From: CBDFHJ01 sp965247635
GTDB lineage: Bacteria > Chloroflexota > Dehalococcoidia > Lucifugimonadales > Australimonadaceae
DNA length: 64,000 bases
Direction: 5' to 3'
Assembly: GCA_965247635.1 (NCBI GenBank)
Contig: CBDFHJ010000007.1
Coordinates: forward strand, 186,001-250,000
Shown here: piece after piece, positions 16,509-24,839 of the stretch
How positions within the stretch are numbered: position 1 is the stretch's first letter
Layout: each line of letters begins with the position of its first letter
Notes under the pieces: generated by a model
Told to the model about the DNA's origin: nothing
Databases searched by the model: none
What the model saw: only the letters and a program-made list of their open reading frames with translations
Program-made: the position numbers and the translations under genes

Positions 16509-16772
16509 TCACAGCACCCCCAGCAGCTCCAGCAAATTGGAGCCGACTACTTCGCCCAAAAGGACGAAGAGCACGATGTCGCGCACCTTCAGACCCAGGG
16601 GCAGCTTCACGGCTCGCTCCTCAACCGCCTCTCCGTTCCCGGTCAGGCGGTGCGTGTGCAACGATGTACGCAGCTCATCCATCTTGTCGTCAATCGACTC
16701 GACCTTGCCCCGCAACTCCCGAAGGTCCTGGGCTAACTGCTTGGTGAGCTCTAGGGAAGCGTTCATGGACAT
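16509..16772 (-). CDS. Small coiled-coil membrane-anchored protein
   Basis: 87 aa. Residues 5-40 are a heptad-rich coiled coil (LTKQLAQDLRELRGKVESID); residues about 60-87 are hydrophobic (DIVLFVLLGEVVGSNLLELL), a possible membrane segment. Such proteins in phages may be holin-like or virion assembly factors; the location among head-tail genes does not favour lysis. Function not assigned. Confidence 0.6.
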   Translation of the reverse strand: MSMNASLELTKQLAQDLRELRGKVESIDDKMDELRTSLHTHRLTGNGEAVEERAVKLPLGLKVRDIVLFVLLGEVVGSNLLELLGVL

Positions 16773-17350
16773 TAGATTGGCACTCCCGTAGAGAGCTGCT
16801 TAAGGATGGCCTCCCGCTCCTTCACGTAGTCGAGGTTCTGGGCGCTGTACGGACCCACGCTCTCTGACTGTAGCCCTGAGTAGGGAAGGCCCAACTGGAC
16901 CAGGCGGATGATGGCCATCCGGCGCTGCGCATCGTCGTCCACCGGAGTGAACTCCAACTCAACTCGCTCACCCCAACGCGAGCGAGGATGGCTGCCGTCC
17001 GCCAGCCGTTGTAGCATCCTTCCGCCATACCAACTCCGATAGTCGTCGTCTGAGAGCACAACAGGGACGTTCCCGTCCGTCTCGGTCACCTTGGCTATCT
17101 CCTTGACCACCCTATGCGGAAACAGCCTGAAGGTGCCTCCTCCGTGAACCTCGGTCACTGGCCCGTCGATGCTGTGGGGACCGTAGCGGCTGACCACCTC
17201 GGCGTCAGCCTCCTCGATGAGCCGCGTTAGTAGCTCGTCTGTCTCGGTCGAGTTGGACCCGATGTGCTCCCGCACCTGATCGGCGGTAACCAAGCGCGGA
17301 CGCGCTGGTCCAACAGTCATGGTCACCGTCGGGCTAGGCTCTGACACCAT
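16772..17350 (-). CDS. Head-tail adaptor (gp6/gp15-like connector)
   Basis: About 192 aa from ATG at 17350 (AAGGAG 9 nt before). LVTADQVREHIGSN with DELLTRLIEEADAEVVSRYG at the N-terminus is the helical bundle seen in head-tail connector proteins that dock under the portal. The C-terminal part has many charged residues and ends in a helix. Position after the capsid genes agrees. Confidence 0.7.
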   Translation of the reverse strand: MVSEPSPTVTMTVGPARPRLVTADQVREHIGSNSTETDELLTRLIEEADAEVVSRYGPHSIDGPVTEVHGGGTFRLFPHRVVKEIAKVTETDGNVPVVLSDDDYRSWYGGRMLQRLADGSHPRSRWGERVELEFTPVDDDAQRRMAIIRLVQLGLPYSGLQSESVGPYSAQNLDYVKEREAILKQLSTGVPI

Positions 17351-17633
17351 AGAAATCGACTCCTTCACCATCTACATCGGCATCGACGTAGATGTCTTTC
17401 AAGTCCATCCACCCCTCTGCTTCAAGGCTGATCGAGCCAGAGGCGGTAAGACCGCCGGTGGTCGTAGAGGCCACATCAGACCCGCCCAGGTACACCGGCT
17501 TGGTGTTGGTGGACAGGGCAATGACCTGCACCCGCTTAACCCTCCTGCTACTGGATGCCAGGGGCTCAGCCGTCCCTGCTGTGGCGACGAGCTTCTGTCC
17601 CGACAGGAGAACCGTCCCCTCGCTGTTGGCCAT
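17334..17633 (-). CDS. Probable capsid-associated small beta protein
   Basis: 99 aa, beta-rich and low in helix: VLLSGQKLVATAGTAEPLAS, VYLGGSDVASTTTGGLTASG, WMDLKDIYVDADVDG. Small structural proteins encoded just downstream of the major capsid protein are often decoration or head-fibre proteins. No specific family recognised. Confidence 0.55.
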   Translation of the reverse strand: MANSEGTVLLSGQKLVATAGTAEPLASSSRRVKRVQVIALSTNTKPVYLGGSDVASTTTGGLTASGSISLEAEGWMDLKDIYVDADVDGEGVDFYGVRA

Positions 17634-17975
17634 CTAGGATCTCCTGGTAGACCGCCGCCGTCCGCCCTGCTGGGCGCGGTCCACGGCCTTCTCCGTAATG
17701 TCCTCGGCCATATCCGAAGCCTCATCTGTAGTGTCCTCAGACACCTCCACAGGCTCTTCAGTGGGCTCCTCGAACACCTCAGCGGTAGTCTCGACGGGCT
17801 CAGGCTCCGGTGTCGGCAGGACAAGCTCCATCTTGCTAGGATGGGCCTGGCAGACCTGCTGGGCTACGGCGTGGGGCACGTCCTTGACTTCACCGGGAGC
17901 CCAGACCAGGTACGCCTTTCTCCCGTAGTCGTAGTAGCGGTGGGGAACCTCAGACCTGTTTCTGACCAGTGGCAT
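17634..17975 (-). CDS. Hypothetical acidic-tailed protein
   Basis: 113 aa. The first 50 residues are a small folded part (YYDYGRKAYLVWAPGEVKDV); residues about 55-100 are almost only P, E, T, V and D, then a basic end (GRRRSTRRS). A charged-polarised tail like this suits a capsid-binding or DNA-interacting accessory protein. Function not assigned. Confidence 0.6.
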   Translation of the reverse strand: MPLVRNRSEVPHRYYDYGRKAYLVWAPGEVKDVPHAVAQQVCQAHPSKMELVLPTPEPEPVETTAEVFEEPTEEPVEVSEDTTDEASDMAEDITEKAVDRAQQGGRRRSTRRS

Positions 17976-17985
17976 CGCTCACCTC

Positions 17986-19341
17986 CTAATAGACGCCGGT
18001 GATGTTGTACTGGAGGGCTACAGCGGTGTCCGAGGCGTTGTCCATCCGGCCCTCGAAGGCAACCCTCATGCTGGCCACAAGAACGGTCTGCCTCTTCTGG
18101 ATGTCCCGCTCGCTCTCGATCATCAGCTCCCGCTTGAACCCCAGTCGGTACATGTTCCGGTTCACCGCAAGCACCCGCCCCGTGTCCGTCACATTGCCGC
18201 CTGAGCTGACCTTCCCGTCGATGTCTGCAAGCAACATCTGCTCCGAAATGATCACGGGTATCCCCTCGACGTCACCTAGCTGGCCGGTCAGCAGCGTAGC
18301 GTTGGGTCCCAGCTTCTCTACCGTGCGGAAGTTCTCGATGGACAAAGCCCGGATATAGGTGTTGATGTCCATGACGAAGGCGCACTCGGAGGGACGGACG
18401 CCATACTTGCCCAGCTTGGCCCGTGCCTCATTGAACATGTCGTCGGACACGGCAGCGCCATGGTCATTTCCCTGGTTGGTGTTGTCCACCAGGGGTATAT
18501 GGATCAGCCCGTCGAAGACCAGGTAGTGGTCCAGGCCCGCGCTACCGGCCAGCGAATCCGCCGTGGCTCCGTCCGCGTTGATGTTGGTGGCGTCGTCGGA
18601 GGTGTCTCCGTTGAGCACCACATCGTCCAGGACCTCGGCTGCATTCCGTACCAAGGTCGCCCGTAGCTCCGGCAGTACCGCGATCACCGCGTCCTCGTCC
18701 AGGTCGTAGGACCACCCGATCATCGCCGCAAGCTCGGCGGACGTGAGGGTCTGCCTTCCCGTGCCCGGAGTGGACGAGCTGACCGCAAGATTGGACGTGC
18801 CCCTGTACCAGCTCACATCCCCAAAGTCATAGGGAATCCGGAACGGGTCCGTGGGCATCATGATGCTCCCAAAGAGGCTGACAACCGAGGTGGCCAGATG
18901 CACGTCCCGCCACATCTCGCTAGTCTCTCCGGTGAAGGTGAGCTCGTCGCCTGCGCCCGCTGTGCTCGCGTCCAGGGCGCGTCCTATAGATTCGTACAGG
19001 TCCGCCCTCGCTCCCTCCAGGTTGCTCCGCCACTCGGCAGCCGTTCGGGGGTCTACGGGTCTCCTTCCGTCAACCCCGCCGCGCTCGGCAATCCGCAGCA
19101 CGGCGCGGGAGAGCATCAGGTCAAACTCGTCGAATCCCCGGTACTTGCCGGACAAGACTCTGGCCCCCTGGGTCGTGGACTCTACCTGCTGAAGCAGGGC
19201 AGCCCGCTTGGAGGCCCGCATGGACTCCGTGAGCTGCGCCGAAAGGCGCTCCACCTCCTCCTTCAGGGGGCTGTAGTCCTTCTCCAAGAAGGAGTGTACG
19301 GCGGCTACGTTCTCCATTAGCTTATCGGTCTCTGTGGTCAT
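17986..19341 (-). CDS. Major capsid protein, HK97 fold
   Basis: 451 aa. N-terminal coiled coil (residues 1-60, EEVERLSAQLTESMRASKRA) resembles the delta domain removed by the protease. The main domain shows MMPTDPFRIPYDFGDVSWYR, LDEDAVIAVLPELRATLVRN, NGDTSDDATNIN, FVMDINTYIRAL and GIPVIISEQM, the pattern of HK97-type subunits. It follows the prohead protease, the standard order. Confidence 0.88.
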   Translation of the reverse strand: MTTETDKLMENVAAVHSFLEKDYSPLKEEVERLSAQLTESMRASKRAALLQQVESTTQGARVLSGKYRGFDEFDLMLSRAVLRIAERGGVDGRRPVDPRTAAEWRSNLEGARADLYESIGRALDASTAGAGDELTFTGETSEMWRDVHLATSVVSLFGSIMMPTDPFRIPYDFGDVSWYRGTSNLAVSSSTPGTGRQTLTSAELAAMIGWSYDLDEDAVIAVLPELRATLVRNAAEVLDDVVLNGDTSDDATNINADGATADSLAGSAGLDHYLVFDGLIHIPLVDNTNQGNDHGAAVSDDMFNEARAKLGKYGVRPSECAFVMDINTYIRALSIENFRTVEKLGPNATLLTGQLGDVEGIPVIISEQMLLADIDGKVSSGGNVTDTGRVLAVNRNMYRLGFKRELMIESERDIQKRQTVLVASMRVAFEGRMDNASDTAVALQYNITGVY

Positions 19342-19354
19342 GGTTACTTCTCCT

Positions 19355-20131
19355 CTACGATCTGCCGCATGGCGGCGAATTCTGCCTCAACGGCTGCCAG
19401 AACAGGGTCCGGTCCGGGGGAATCTCCTGTGGTTCCTCCTCAGTCGTGGAGTCTCTGGCAGCCAACTCCGTAAGCTCCTGCTCCAGGGCGTCTACGCGCT
19501 CTCTCAGCGCTTCTATGGGGTCACCCTGGTTGGGTTCAGGCTCCGGCTCCTCATTCACCGGATCGGTCGACGGTTCGGCCTCCTCGGGCCCAGGCTCAGG
19601 TTCTGGCTCAATCCCACGGAATATCTCTGCGGGCAGCTTCATGGCACGGGCCGCTGCCCTCACCGAGTCCGGGTCGGCGGGGATCGGCACCAGGCTCCAC
19701 TCCAGCAGGTCCGACTCCTCGACCCGCAGCCGCTCCAGGCTCCCGTCTTCGTACCGTACTTCGGTCACCTTGGTGGGCAGGTAGCGAATCGAGGCAGCCC
19801 GGATGAACCCGCCGTTCCAGGCGTTCTCCACACGGGCCGCAAACTCGTCTTCCGAGTTGAACTCGAAGTCGGCAACTATCCTTCCGTCGTCGTCGTGGCT
19901 TATCTTGAGGGTCTTGGCTATGGGAATGCCTCCCCACGAATCATGAGCCCAAAGCACGACAGGATTCTTGAGGTAGCTCTTGAAGTTGATGCCCCGCAGA
20001 TTCACCTCGTCCCCGTTGCGGCTTGTCTCGTTGGCAGCGATGACCATCCGGTGGGCGCTCCCGTCTTCTGCCTGCCTCGCCTCGGTCATCACCATCAGCT
20101 GGCGTTGCTCTCTATAGGTTGTGCTTACCAT
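19355..20131 (-). CDS. Prohead maturation protease (HK97/U35 family)
   Basis: 258 aa from ATG at 20131 (GGAGGTGTTG in front). Core: GINFKSYLKNPVVLWAHDSW with the active-site His, GFIRAASIRYLPTKV with the candidate Ser, and LLEWSLVPIPADPDSV. After residue about 190 a Pro/Glu-rich linker leads to a short coiled coil (RERVDALEQELTELAAR), perhaps a scaffold portion. The 5' region (GGTGTTGATGGT) is duplicated at 20,512-20,526. Confidence 0.85.
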   Translation of the reverse strand: MVSTTYREQRQLMVMTEARQAEDGSAHRMVIAANETSRNGDEVNLRGINFKSYLKNPVVLWAHDSWGGIPIAKTLKISHDDDGRIVADFEFNSEDEFAARVENAWNGGFIRAASIRYLPTKVTEVRYEDGSLERLRVEESDLLEWSLVPIPADPDSVRAAARAMKLPAEIFRGIEPEPEPGPEEAEPSTDPVNEEPEPEPNQGDPIEALRERVDALEQELTELAARDSTTEEEPQEIPPDRTLFWQPLRQNSPPCGRS

Positions 20132-20154
20132 CAACACCTCCTTGCGCTGAACGC

Positions 20155-20186
20155 AAAAAGCCCCGTGCGTCTGTCTATGCACGGGG
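20155..20186 (-). terminator. Rho-independent-type terminator upstream of the protease
   Basis: Minus strand: CCCCGTGC, 10-nt loop, GCACGGGG, then CTTTTT. It lies about 24 nt before the protease start, inside the late operon, and would reduce read-through from the packaging genes into the capsid genes unless antiterminated. Confidence 0.7.
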
Positions 20187-20337
20187 TCACAAAGGTCCAC
20201 GGTGTGCGTCAGATGTGCGGGGTCACTGACGCCCTCAAGGCGCACAGGTCCACGGTGCACATCCCTATTGGCTATTCAGTTGTATTAGAGCGCCGTAAGA
20301 CTACAGGACACATATATACCATGGGCTGTGAAGCTTG

Positions 20338-20526
20338 TCAAGCTCTCCACAACATGTTGAACTCGTCTCTATCAGTGATTCCTCCTACGCGCTCAAGAAA
20401 TGCAGCGATGTCTCTCACCGTTTCTCTGTTAGTTTCAGGTCGGGGATGAGGCCGGTGGACTACGATTGACTCGTTGCCCTTGACAAGATGGACCCTGGTG
20501 GCTGTGTTGTAACCATCAACACCTCA
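20338..20526 (-). pseudogene. HicA toxin remnant, N-terminus lost
   Basis: Minus-strand open frame reading VHLVKGNESIVVHRPHPRPE, then TVRDIAAFLERVGG and a stop at 20338. The block IVVHRPHP.PE matches the intact HicA at 30,650 (SIVVHRPHPQPE). The N-terminal dsRNA-binding-like part is missing. Directly upstream the sequence changes to GAGGTGTTGATGGT, the same as at the protease start, so the remnant is bounded by a duplicated protease 5' end. Confidence 0.65.
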
Positions 20527-20533
20527 GTTGCTA

Positions 20534-20851
20534 TCAAGTTAGCCGCGAGCTGAGAAGCCGGTTGAGGCTGACACCTTCCTCGGCAGCCTGGATCGTCAAG
20601 TCACGGTGAACCCCTGGCGGCACGCGGAGCAGAATACGCCCGGAATACGCCCGCGTTATCAAGGGTTCTGGGATAGGGTCTCCAGTGGCCTTCATGTCTT
20701 CGACCACCTCAGCAACCACCTGACGGATGCCTGCGAAGGCATCCTCTGGCACAGGTGCTAGCCAACTGAGCAACGGGAATTCTACACACAAACCAACGTA
20801 CTCCTCGTCTTCTTGTGACCAGACCACCCTGTATGTATAACGATCATCCAT
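20534..20851 (-). CDS. HicB-family antitoxin with RHH domain
   Basis: 105 aa. N-terminal HicB fold (YRVVWSQEDEEYVGLCVEFP) and a C-terminal ribbon-helix-helix (LLRVPPGVHRDLTIQAAEEG). Such antitoxins bind the toxin and, through the RHH part, their own promoter. The ATG overlaps the stop of the toxin gene. Located between the MuF/Com and protease genes. Confidence 0.85.
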   Translation of the reverse strand: MDDRYTYRVVWSQEDEEYVGLCVEFPLLSWLAPVPEDAFAGIRQVVAEVVEDMKATGDPIPEPLITRAYSGRILLRVPPGVHRDLTIQAAEEGVSLNRLLSSRLT

Positions 20852-21095
20852 CCTGAGCCTCCAATTTGTCGATTGCCTTTAGTGCCTCCCTGACCTGGTA
20901 TGCTTTGGCCTTTCCTTGATCGTCCTGAATGTTCACACGAGGTCCACCGGGCCACGGAACACGAAACACCCAATGACTACCACCTGTCCGTCGGGGCTCA
21001 CCAAAGTAGTGGCGGCAAACCTGGGCAAACTCGACGAAACGAACTCCACTAGGGTTGTTTCGCATTCGCTGAACGATCTTGCCTATCCTCACCAC
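20844..21095 (-). CDS. HicA-type toxin
   Basis: 83 aa from GTG at 21095. FAQVCRHYFGEPRRTGGSHW with the conserved GGSHW region (active-site His) and PRVNIQDDQGKAKAYQVREA are typical of HicA-like toxins associated with RHH-type HicB. They cleave mRNA. First gene of a two-gene operon with its own promoter 6 nt upstream of the start codon; no ribosome-binding site is possible on the predicted transcript. Confidence 0.85.
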   Translation of the reverse strand: MVRIGKIVQRMRNNPSGVRFVEFAQVCRHYFGEPRRTGGSHWVFRVPWPGGPRVNIQDDQGKAKAYQVREALKAIDKLEAQDG

Positions 21096-21101
21096 ACATT
21101 A

Positions 21102-21130
21102 ATGATATCACTATTGATAGCATATGTCAA
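21102..21130 (-). promoter_or_regulatory. Promoter and operator of HicAB-1
   Basis: Minus strand: TTGACA (21130-21125), 17-bp spacer, TATCAT (21107-21102), 6 nt, GTG at 21095. The spacer and -10 contain TATCA-ATAG-TGATA, a likely operator. Leaderless transcription expected. Confidence 0.8.
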
Positions 21131-21207
21131 GGGTTAGCTTGACGTAGTTTCGGACGGTGCAGGCCAAGGTTCTAGGTTGACAATTGGCCAAACCCAGAGG
21201 GCATCCG

Positions 21208-21345
21208 TTACGGAGAGGCGTTGGTAGCTTTGCAGCGAGAGCACTTCAGACACCAAGGCCGCGCCAACGATTCGGCTAGTACCCGTCCGCACCGCCAACA
21301 GCGGGGCTTGAGGTCGATCTTAAACGCTACGGCACGTTCACTCAT
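21208..21345 (-). CDS. Com-like zinc-finger protein
   Basis: 45 aa from ATG at 21345, overlapping the MuF stop. MSERAVAFKIDLKPRCWRCG followed by RVLAESLARPWCLKCSRCKA: two CxxC zinc pairs in the arrangement of Mu Com-like proteins (RCxxCGRxLAE...CxRC), which bind mRNA and activate translation of the mom DNA-modification gene in Mu. Standing after the MuF gene is usual for this family in Mu-like prophages. No mom gene is recognised nearby. Confidence 0.75.
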   Translation of the reverse strand: MSERAVAFKIDLKPRCWRCGRVLAESLARPWCLKCSRCKATNASP

Positions 21346-22069
21346 CGGCTTCCTCGATGAACGGTATGGCAACACAGCGGCAGAGTATGTCCGAGCCAGG
21401 GTGACCCACTCCGGGCGCGGAGTCCCAGCTTTGACGGGTGCCTTCCAGTGCCTGGTGCGTCACGCGGACCCTTTCGTCTTGGGCGGTCCGCCAGGTGTAC
21501 TCCTGTATCCCTAGCTGCCGGTGTCTCGCATGGGTAAACTGACCAACGGCCTTGCTGGTCTGGTCCCTGGTCAGGCGGCGCAGGTTGCTGCCCGATACCT
21601 TGAACTCTCGGCTCAGCACCTTCGATAGCGCCTGCTGGTCAAAGGGCTGCTGCGCAAACGTCTCGCTCACCCGCTGGTACAGCGCTCCGTGGAACCGCTC
21701 AGGAATCGTCCGAATGAGGGAGATGTTCTCCTGACGCCACGCCGACATCAGCGGCTCGATAGCCGAGTCCAAGAGCCTGGGCCGTATGTCTATACCCAAC
21801 GCCGTCCTGAAGGTCTGAATGAGCCTTCGTTTATGGTAGCCCGACACCCTGGCAGAGTGGGCCGCCACCTCCTCCTGGACCAACCCCGCCATGCGCCAGC
21901 GACGAAACACCCCGTCAATAATTTCTAGTGCCAACGACGCGGCTGAAGCCTCGGACAGGCCAGAGCGAAGCTGGGCCATGAGCGGAGCAAGGACAAGTCT
22001 TCGCAGAGTCCTGTCATACACCCGCTCGTCCAGCCGTCTGGGTCCTACGCCGTTGACCTTCCGTGCCAT
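21338..22069 (-). CDS. MuF-type minor head protein
   Basis: 243 aa. C-terminal MuF signature: TRDQTSKAVGQFTHARHRQL, GIQEYTWRTAQDERVRVTHQ, GSDILCRCVAIP. N-terminal 100 residues are helical and variable. MuF/gp7-like proteins bind the portal and are packaged in the head. Placed directly after the portal with 3 nt spacing. Confidence 0.85.
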   Translation of the reverse strand: MARKVNGVGPRRLDERVYDRTLRRLVLAPLMAQLRSGLSEASAASLALEIIDGVFRRWRMAGLVQEEVAAHSARVSGYHKRRLIQTFRTALGIDIRPRLLDSAIEPLMSAWRQENISLIRTIPERFHGALYQRVSETFAQQPFDQQALSKVLSREFKVSGSNLRRLTRDQTSKAVGQFTHARHRQLGIQEYTWRTAQDERVRVTHQALEGTRQSWDSAPGVGHPGSDILCRCVAIPFIEEADE

Positions 22070-22072
22070 CGA

Positions 22073-23374
22073 CTATTCCATCTCCTCAAGCTCGCCAAAG
22101 ATCGGGTCACCGCTCAGAATGATGCGTCCCTCGTTCTCGTCGATGATGCCCCCCTGAACCGCAACATTCACCGCCTCGGCCCGCAGCTTGGCCGCCGTCG
22201 CCTGAGCGACCTCCCGATTCGAGCGGTCGGTGAGCGACTCCTGCATCTCCGCTATCTCAGCGGTGTCGAACCTCAGCACCACATCCTGATAACCCCTGGG
22301 CAACGTGGGGACGAACTGCTCCTGCATCTCTGAGGCCAGCAGGTCCCACTCCTGCGTTACCGTGTTGGCGTAGAAGTCCTTGATGGCCGCCTCACGATTG
22401 CTGAACGTGGGGTGCTGTGCGCCGGCCATCAGCTCCTCCGGCACCCCTAAGCTATCGGCAACCTGCTCCTTGGCAAGCTGGATGCCCTGGATGAACTCCA
22501 TGTCCCGGTTGCTAAGGCCGAGGTTCTGGACGCTGCCCTGACCTGGAGCGATGATGGGGCGCTGTGCGTTCTCCATCCCGCTGTAACGGTCTGCCAACCG
22601 TTCCTGGAACAGCTCAATGTCGCCTTGCTCCGGACTTTCGAGGAAGAAGGCCAGATTGCTGACTAGGAGGCCGTGCTTGAATAGCTGGTGGTTGAACTCC
22701 ACCATGTCAAGCTGCATCTGCACCCAGCCGCGCACCGCCTCCAGTGGAGACTGCCCCTTGAAGTGGTCCTGCGGGTTGAAGTAGCGGTCCCAGATCACCT
22801 CGTCGGGCAGCATGGCAAACCGCGAGCCGTGCGGGTCGTTTATGTATCCTTCTATCGTCCCGTCCTTGGCCACTACGACCTTCACCTTGTCGGGTCTGAG
22901 AGGCCATATCTCCCATGCCGCAGGGTCGGGGGAGCCGCCCTTGTTAATCCACCTGAACGATTGCCCCCAGAGGCACAGATACGTCTCTACCGCACGCCAC
23001 ATGCGGCTACGGGTCCAGTCCTGATTCACCCGGTCAAGGAGTCCCTGCACAGGGTCGGCCTCACCCACCCACTCCAACTCATCGTCAGAGTCCTGGCGGT
23101 AGACCTTGAGCCGGGCGCGGGCAACGGCGTCAGACCTGAGCTTTATCGCCCTGTAGACCGGGACAGAGGTGCGGTAGTAGCCCTCCACACCACCCGACTG
23201 TCTCTTACCGAGGTTGTTCAGCCACTCCTCGATCTGCTTCGTGGCAAGCCCCACTCCACTGCTCACCTGGGACATGGCGGCGTAGGGTTCGTTCGCGCGC
23301 TGGACGCCGCCTCTGGGCCGTCTCACCAAGCCCAACATGCCCCGCATCGCTAGCATCTGTCGTTCAAGTATCAT
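22073..23374 (-). CDS. Portal protein
   Basis: About 433 aa from ATG at 23374 (AGAGAG before it); an upstream ATG at 23470 would run through the hairpin 23409-23441 and is less likely. Portal blocks: VPVYRAIKLRSDAVARARLK, VWNDRW-like WEIWPLRPDKVKVV, EVIWDRYFNPQDHFKGQSPL, LGVPEELMAGAQHPTFSNRE. The portal ring is the head vertex through which DNA is packaged. Neighbours (terminase before, MuF after) are in the standard order. Confidence 0.87.
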   Translation of the reverse strand: MILERQMLAMRGMLGLVRRPRGGVQRANEPYAAMSQVSSGVGLATKQIEEWLNNLGKRQSGGVEGYYRTSVPVYRAIKLRSDAVARARLKVYRQDSDDELEWVGEADPVQGLLDRVNQDWTRSRMWRAVETYLCLWGQSFRWINKGGSPDPAAWEIWPLRPDKVKVVVAKDGTIEGYINDPHGSRFAMLPDEVIWDRYFNPQDHFKGQSPLEAVRGWVQMQLDMVEFNHQLFKHGLLVSNLAFFLESPEQGDIELFQERLADRYSGMENAQRPIIAPGQGSVQNLGLSNRDMEFIQGIQLAKEQVADSLGVPEELMAGAQHPTFSNREAAIKDFYANTVTQEWDLLASEMQEQFVPTLPRGYQDVVLRFDTAEIAEMQESLTDRSNREVAQATAAKLRAEAVNVAVQGGIIDENEGRIILSGDPIFGELEEME

Positions 23375-23408
23375 CTCTCTGTTCCTTCCATACGCAGAAG
23401 CGCTGTGG

Positions 23409-23441
23409 CAACTTCGGGTTCCTGAGCGGAACCCGAAGTTG
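23409..23441 (-). promoter_or_regulatory. Perfect 14-bp hairpin between terminase and portal genes
   Basis: CAACTTCGGGTTCC, 5-nt loop, GGAACCCGAAGTTG: a perfect inverted repeat just upstream of the portal start and ending 10 bp before the terminase stop. No T run follows on either strand, so it is not a standard terminator. It could be an RNA processing or stability element, or a protein-binding site. Confidence 0.7.
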
Positions 23442-23450
23442 AATATCCAC

Positions 23451-24839
23451 CTATACATAGAACCCCCCAATGCCTCCGGCCCTGCCCATGAACTGCGTGA
23501 GACAGCCGACGAAGGCGTCCACCTGGTCGTCGTGTACGCCGTTGGGGAAGGCCGCGAGCTCCTCGCGGAAAGCCTGAAGCCACGGGGCCGTCTTCGGCAG
23601 CATGACCTTCTTGGCCTCCACTGTGCCCGTCACCTTGTTCGCCCTCAGAACCTTATCTCCCACGGGCTTGACTGGCAGCACCGGCAGCCTGGTCTCGCGC
23701 CGTAGACTCTGCACCACCGACTGCCCGCTGGCCGCGTCCTCGACGAAGATAGCCGAGGGGTTGTGCTCCTTGGCCTGAGCCTGCATAGCCTTCAGCAGGT
23801 CTGGATACTCAACCCGATCTCTCCACACATCCAGCACCGCGTAGCCGTTGGGAGTCGTCGTCATGGTGCAGCACGCAGAGTAGTCGTTCTGCTGTCCGGT
23901 CTTGAAGGCCGTGTCCCAGAACTGGAACACCCGCTCTCCCGGCTCCACCTTTTCCTCGAAGGCCCACCACTGGTCCCGGAACACGCTGCCCCCCTGTCGG
24001 GACGGGCGCTGCTGGTAGAGCCCCGGCCATTCCTGGGGACCGATGTCCACCCTGGCCGCGGCCAGGGAAGCCGTGTCGTACCGCTCAGGCCACAGTGGCG
24101 CGTCCTCCTCTCGCCCCAGGGGGTCACCTGGCTCGGCCAGTGCTGGAAGCCGTAAGTGCTGCCATCGGTCACTCGCTTCCTCTCCCTCCAGGAAGTCGTC
24201 GCTCAGCAGTCGGCCTATGAGGTCGTCTTCATGCCAACGCGTCGCGACGATGATGACGGAGCCCCCCGGCTCCAGCCTCGTGCGAGCCGTCGAACGCCAC
24301 CACTCCCACAGATGGTTGCGCATCGTGATGCTGTCCGCCTCCTGCCGGTTCTTGATCGGGTCATCCAGAATCAGCAGGTCGAAGCCGTACCCCGTGAAGG
24401 GGCCGCCGACGCCGGCGGTCATCATTCCGCCTCCCGCTGATAGCTGCCACTGCGAGGCCCTGTTCAGGTCGTCCCGGACACGAAGGCCCATTTGCAACTG
24501 GTTCTCTATCACCGAGTCCCTAGCCTTACGGCCCCAGGTCCCAGCGAAGTCGGCGGCGTAGCTGGCCAGGCCCACGCTCTTCCACGGCCAGTTTGCCAGA
24601 AACCATACCGGCGTCCAGTGAGAGAGCAGTTCACTCTTTCCGTGTCTCGGAGGCATGGAGACGATGAGGCGCAACGGCCTCTCAACCAGGGATGCCACCC
24701 TTCGGGAGATCAGGTCCAGGTGAGGTTGGCGCACCCAGCGCCCCCCTGACCACCTAGCCGCCGTCGCCGCTGGGCTGGCTCTCCAGGCGTTGGCTAAGAG
24801 CATCAAGCGTGTCTCTTGCCTCTGGGTCGTTGAGAGCAT
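23451..24839 (-). CDS. terL: Terminase large subunit
   Basis: 462 aa (a start at 24803 is also possible). ATPase: SMPPRHGKSELLSHWTPVWF with Walker A-like PRHGKS, and FDLLILDDPIKNRQEAD with the Walker B acidic pair. Nuclease: FQFWDTAFKTGQQNDYSACC and NGVHDDQVDAFVG carry the acidic residues of the RNase H-like fold. It pumps and cuts DNA during packaging. The start overlaps the small subunit gene, as is common. Confidence 0.9.
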   Translation of the reverse strand: MLSTTQRQETRLMLLANAWRASPAATAARWSGGRWVRQPHLDLISRRVASLVERPLRLIVSMPPRHGKSELLSHWTPVWFLANWPWKSVGLASYAADFAGTWGRKARDSVIENQLQMGLRVRDDLNRASQWQLSAGGGMMTAGVGGPFTGYGFDLLILDDPIKNRQEADSITMRNHLWEWWRSTARTRLEPGGSVIIVATRWHEDDLIGRLLSDDFLEGEEASDRWQHLRLPALAEPGDPLGREEDAPLWPERYDTASLAAARVDIGPQEWPGLYQQRPSRQGGSVFRDQWWAFEEKVEPGERVFQFWDTAFKTGQQNDYSACCTMTTTPNGYAVLDVWRDRVEYPDLLKAMQAQAKEHNPSAIFVEDAASGQSVVQSLRRETRLPVLPVKPVGDKVLRANKVTGTVEAKKVMLPKTAPWLQAFREELAAFPNGVHDDQVDAFVGCLTQFMGRAGGIGGFYV

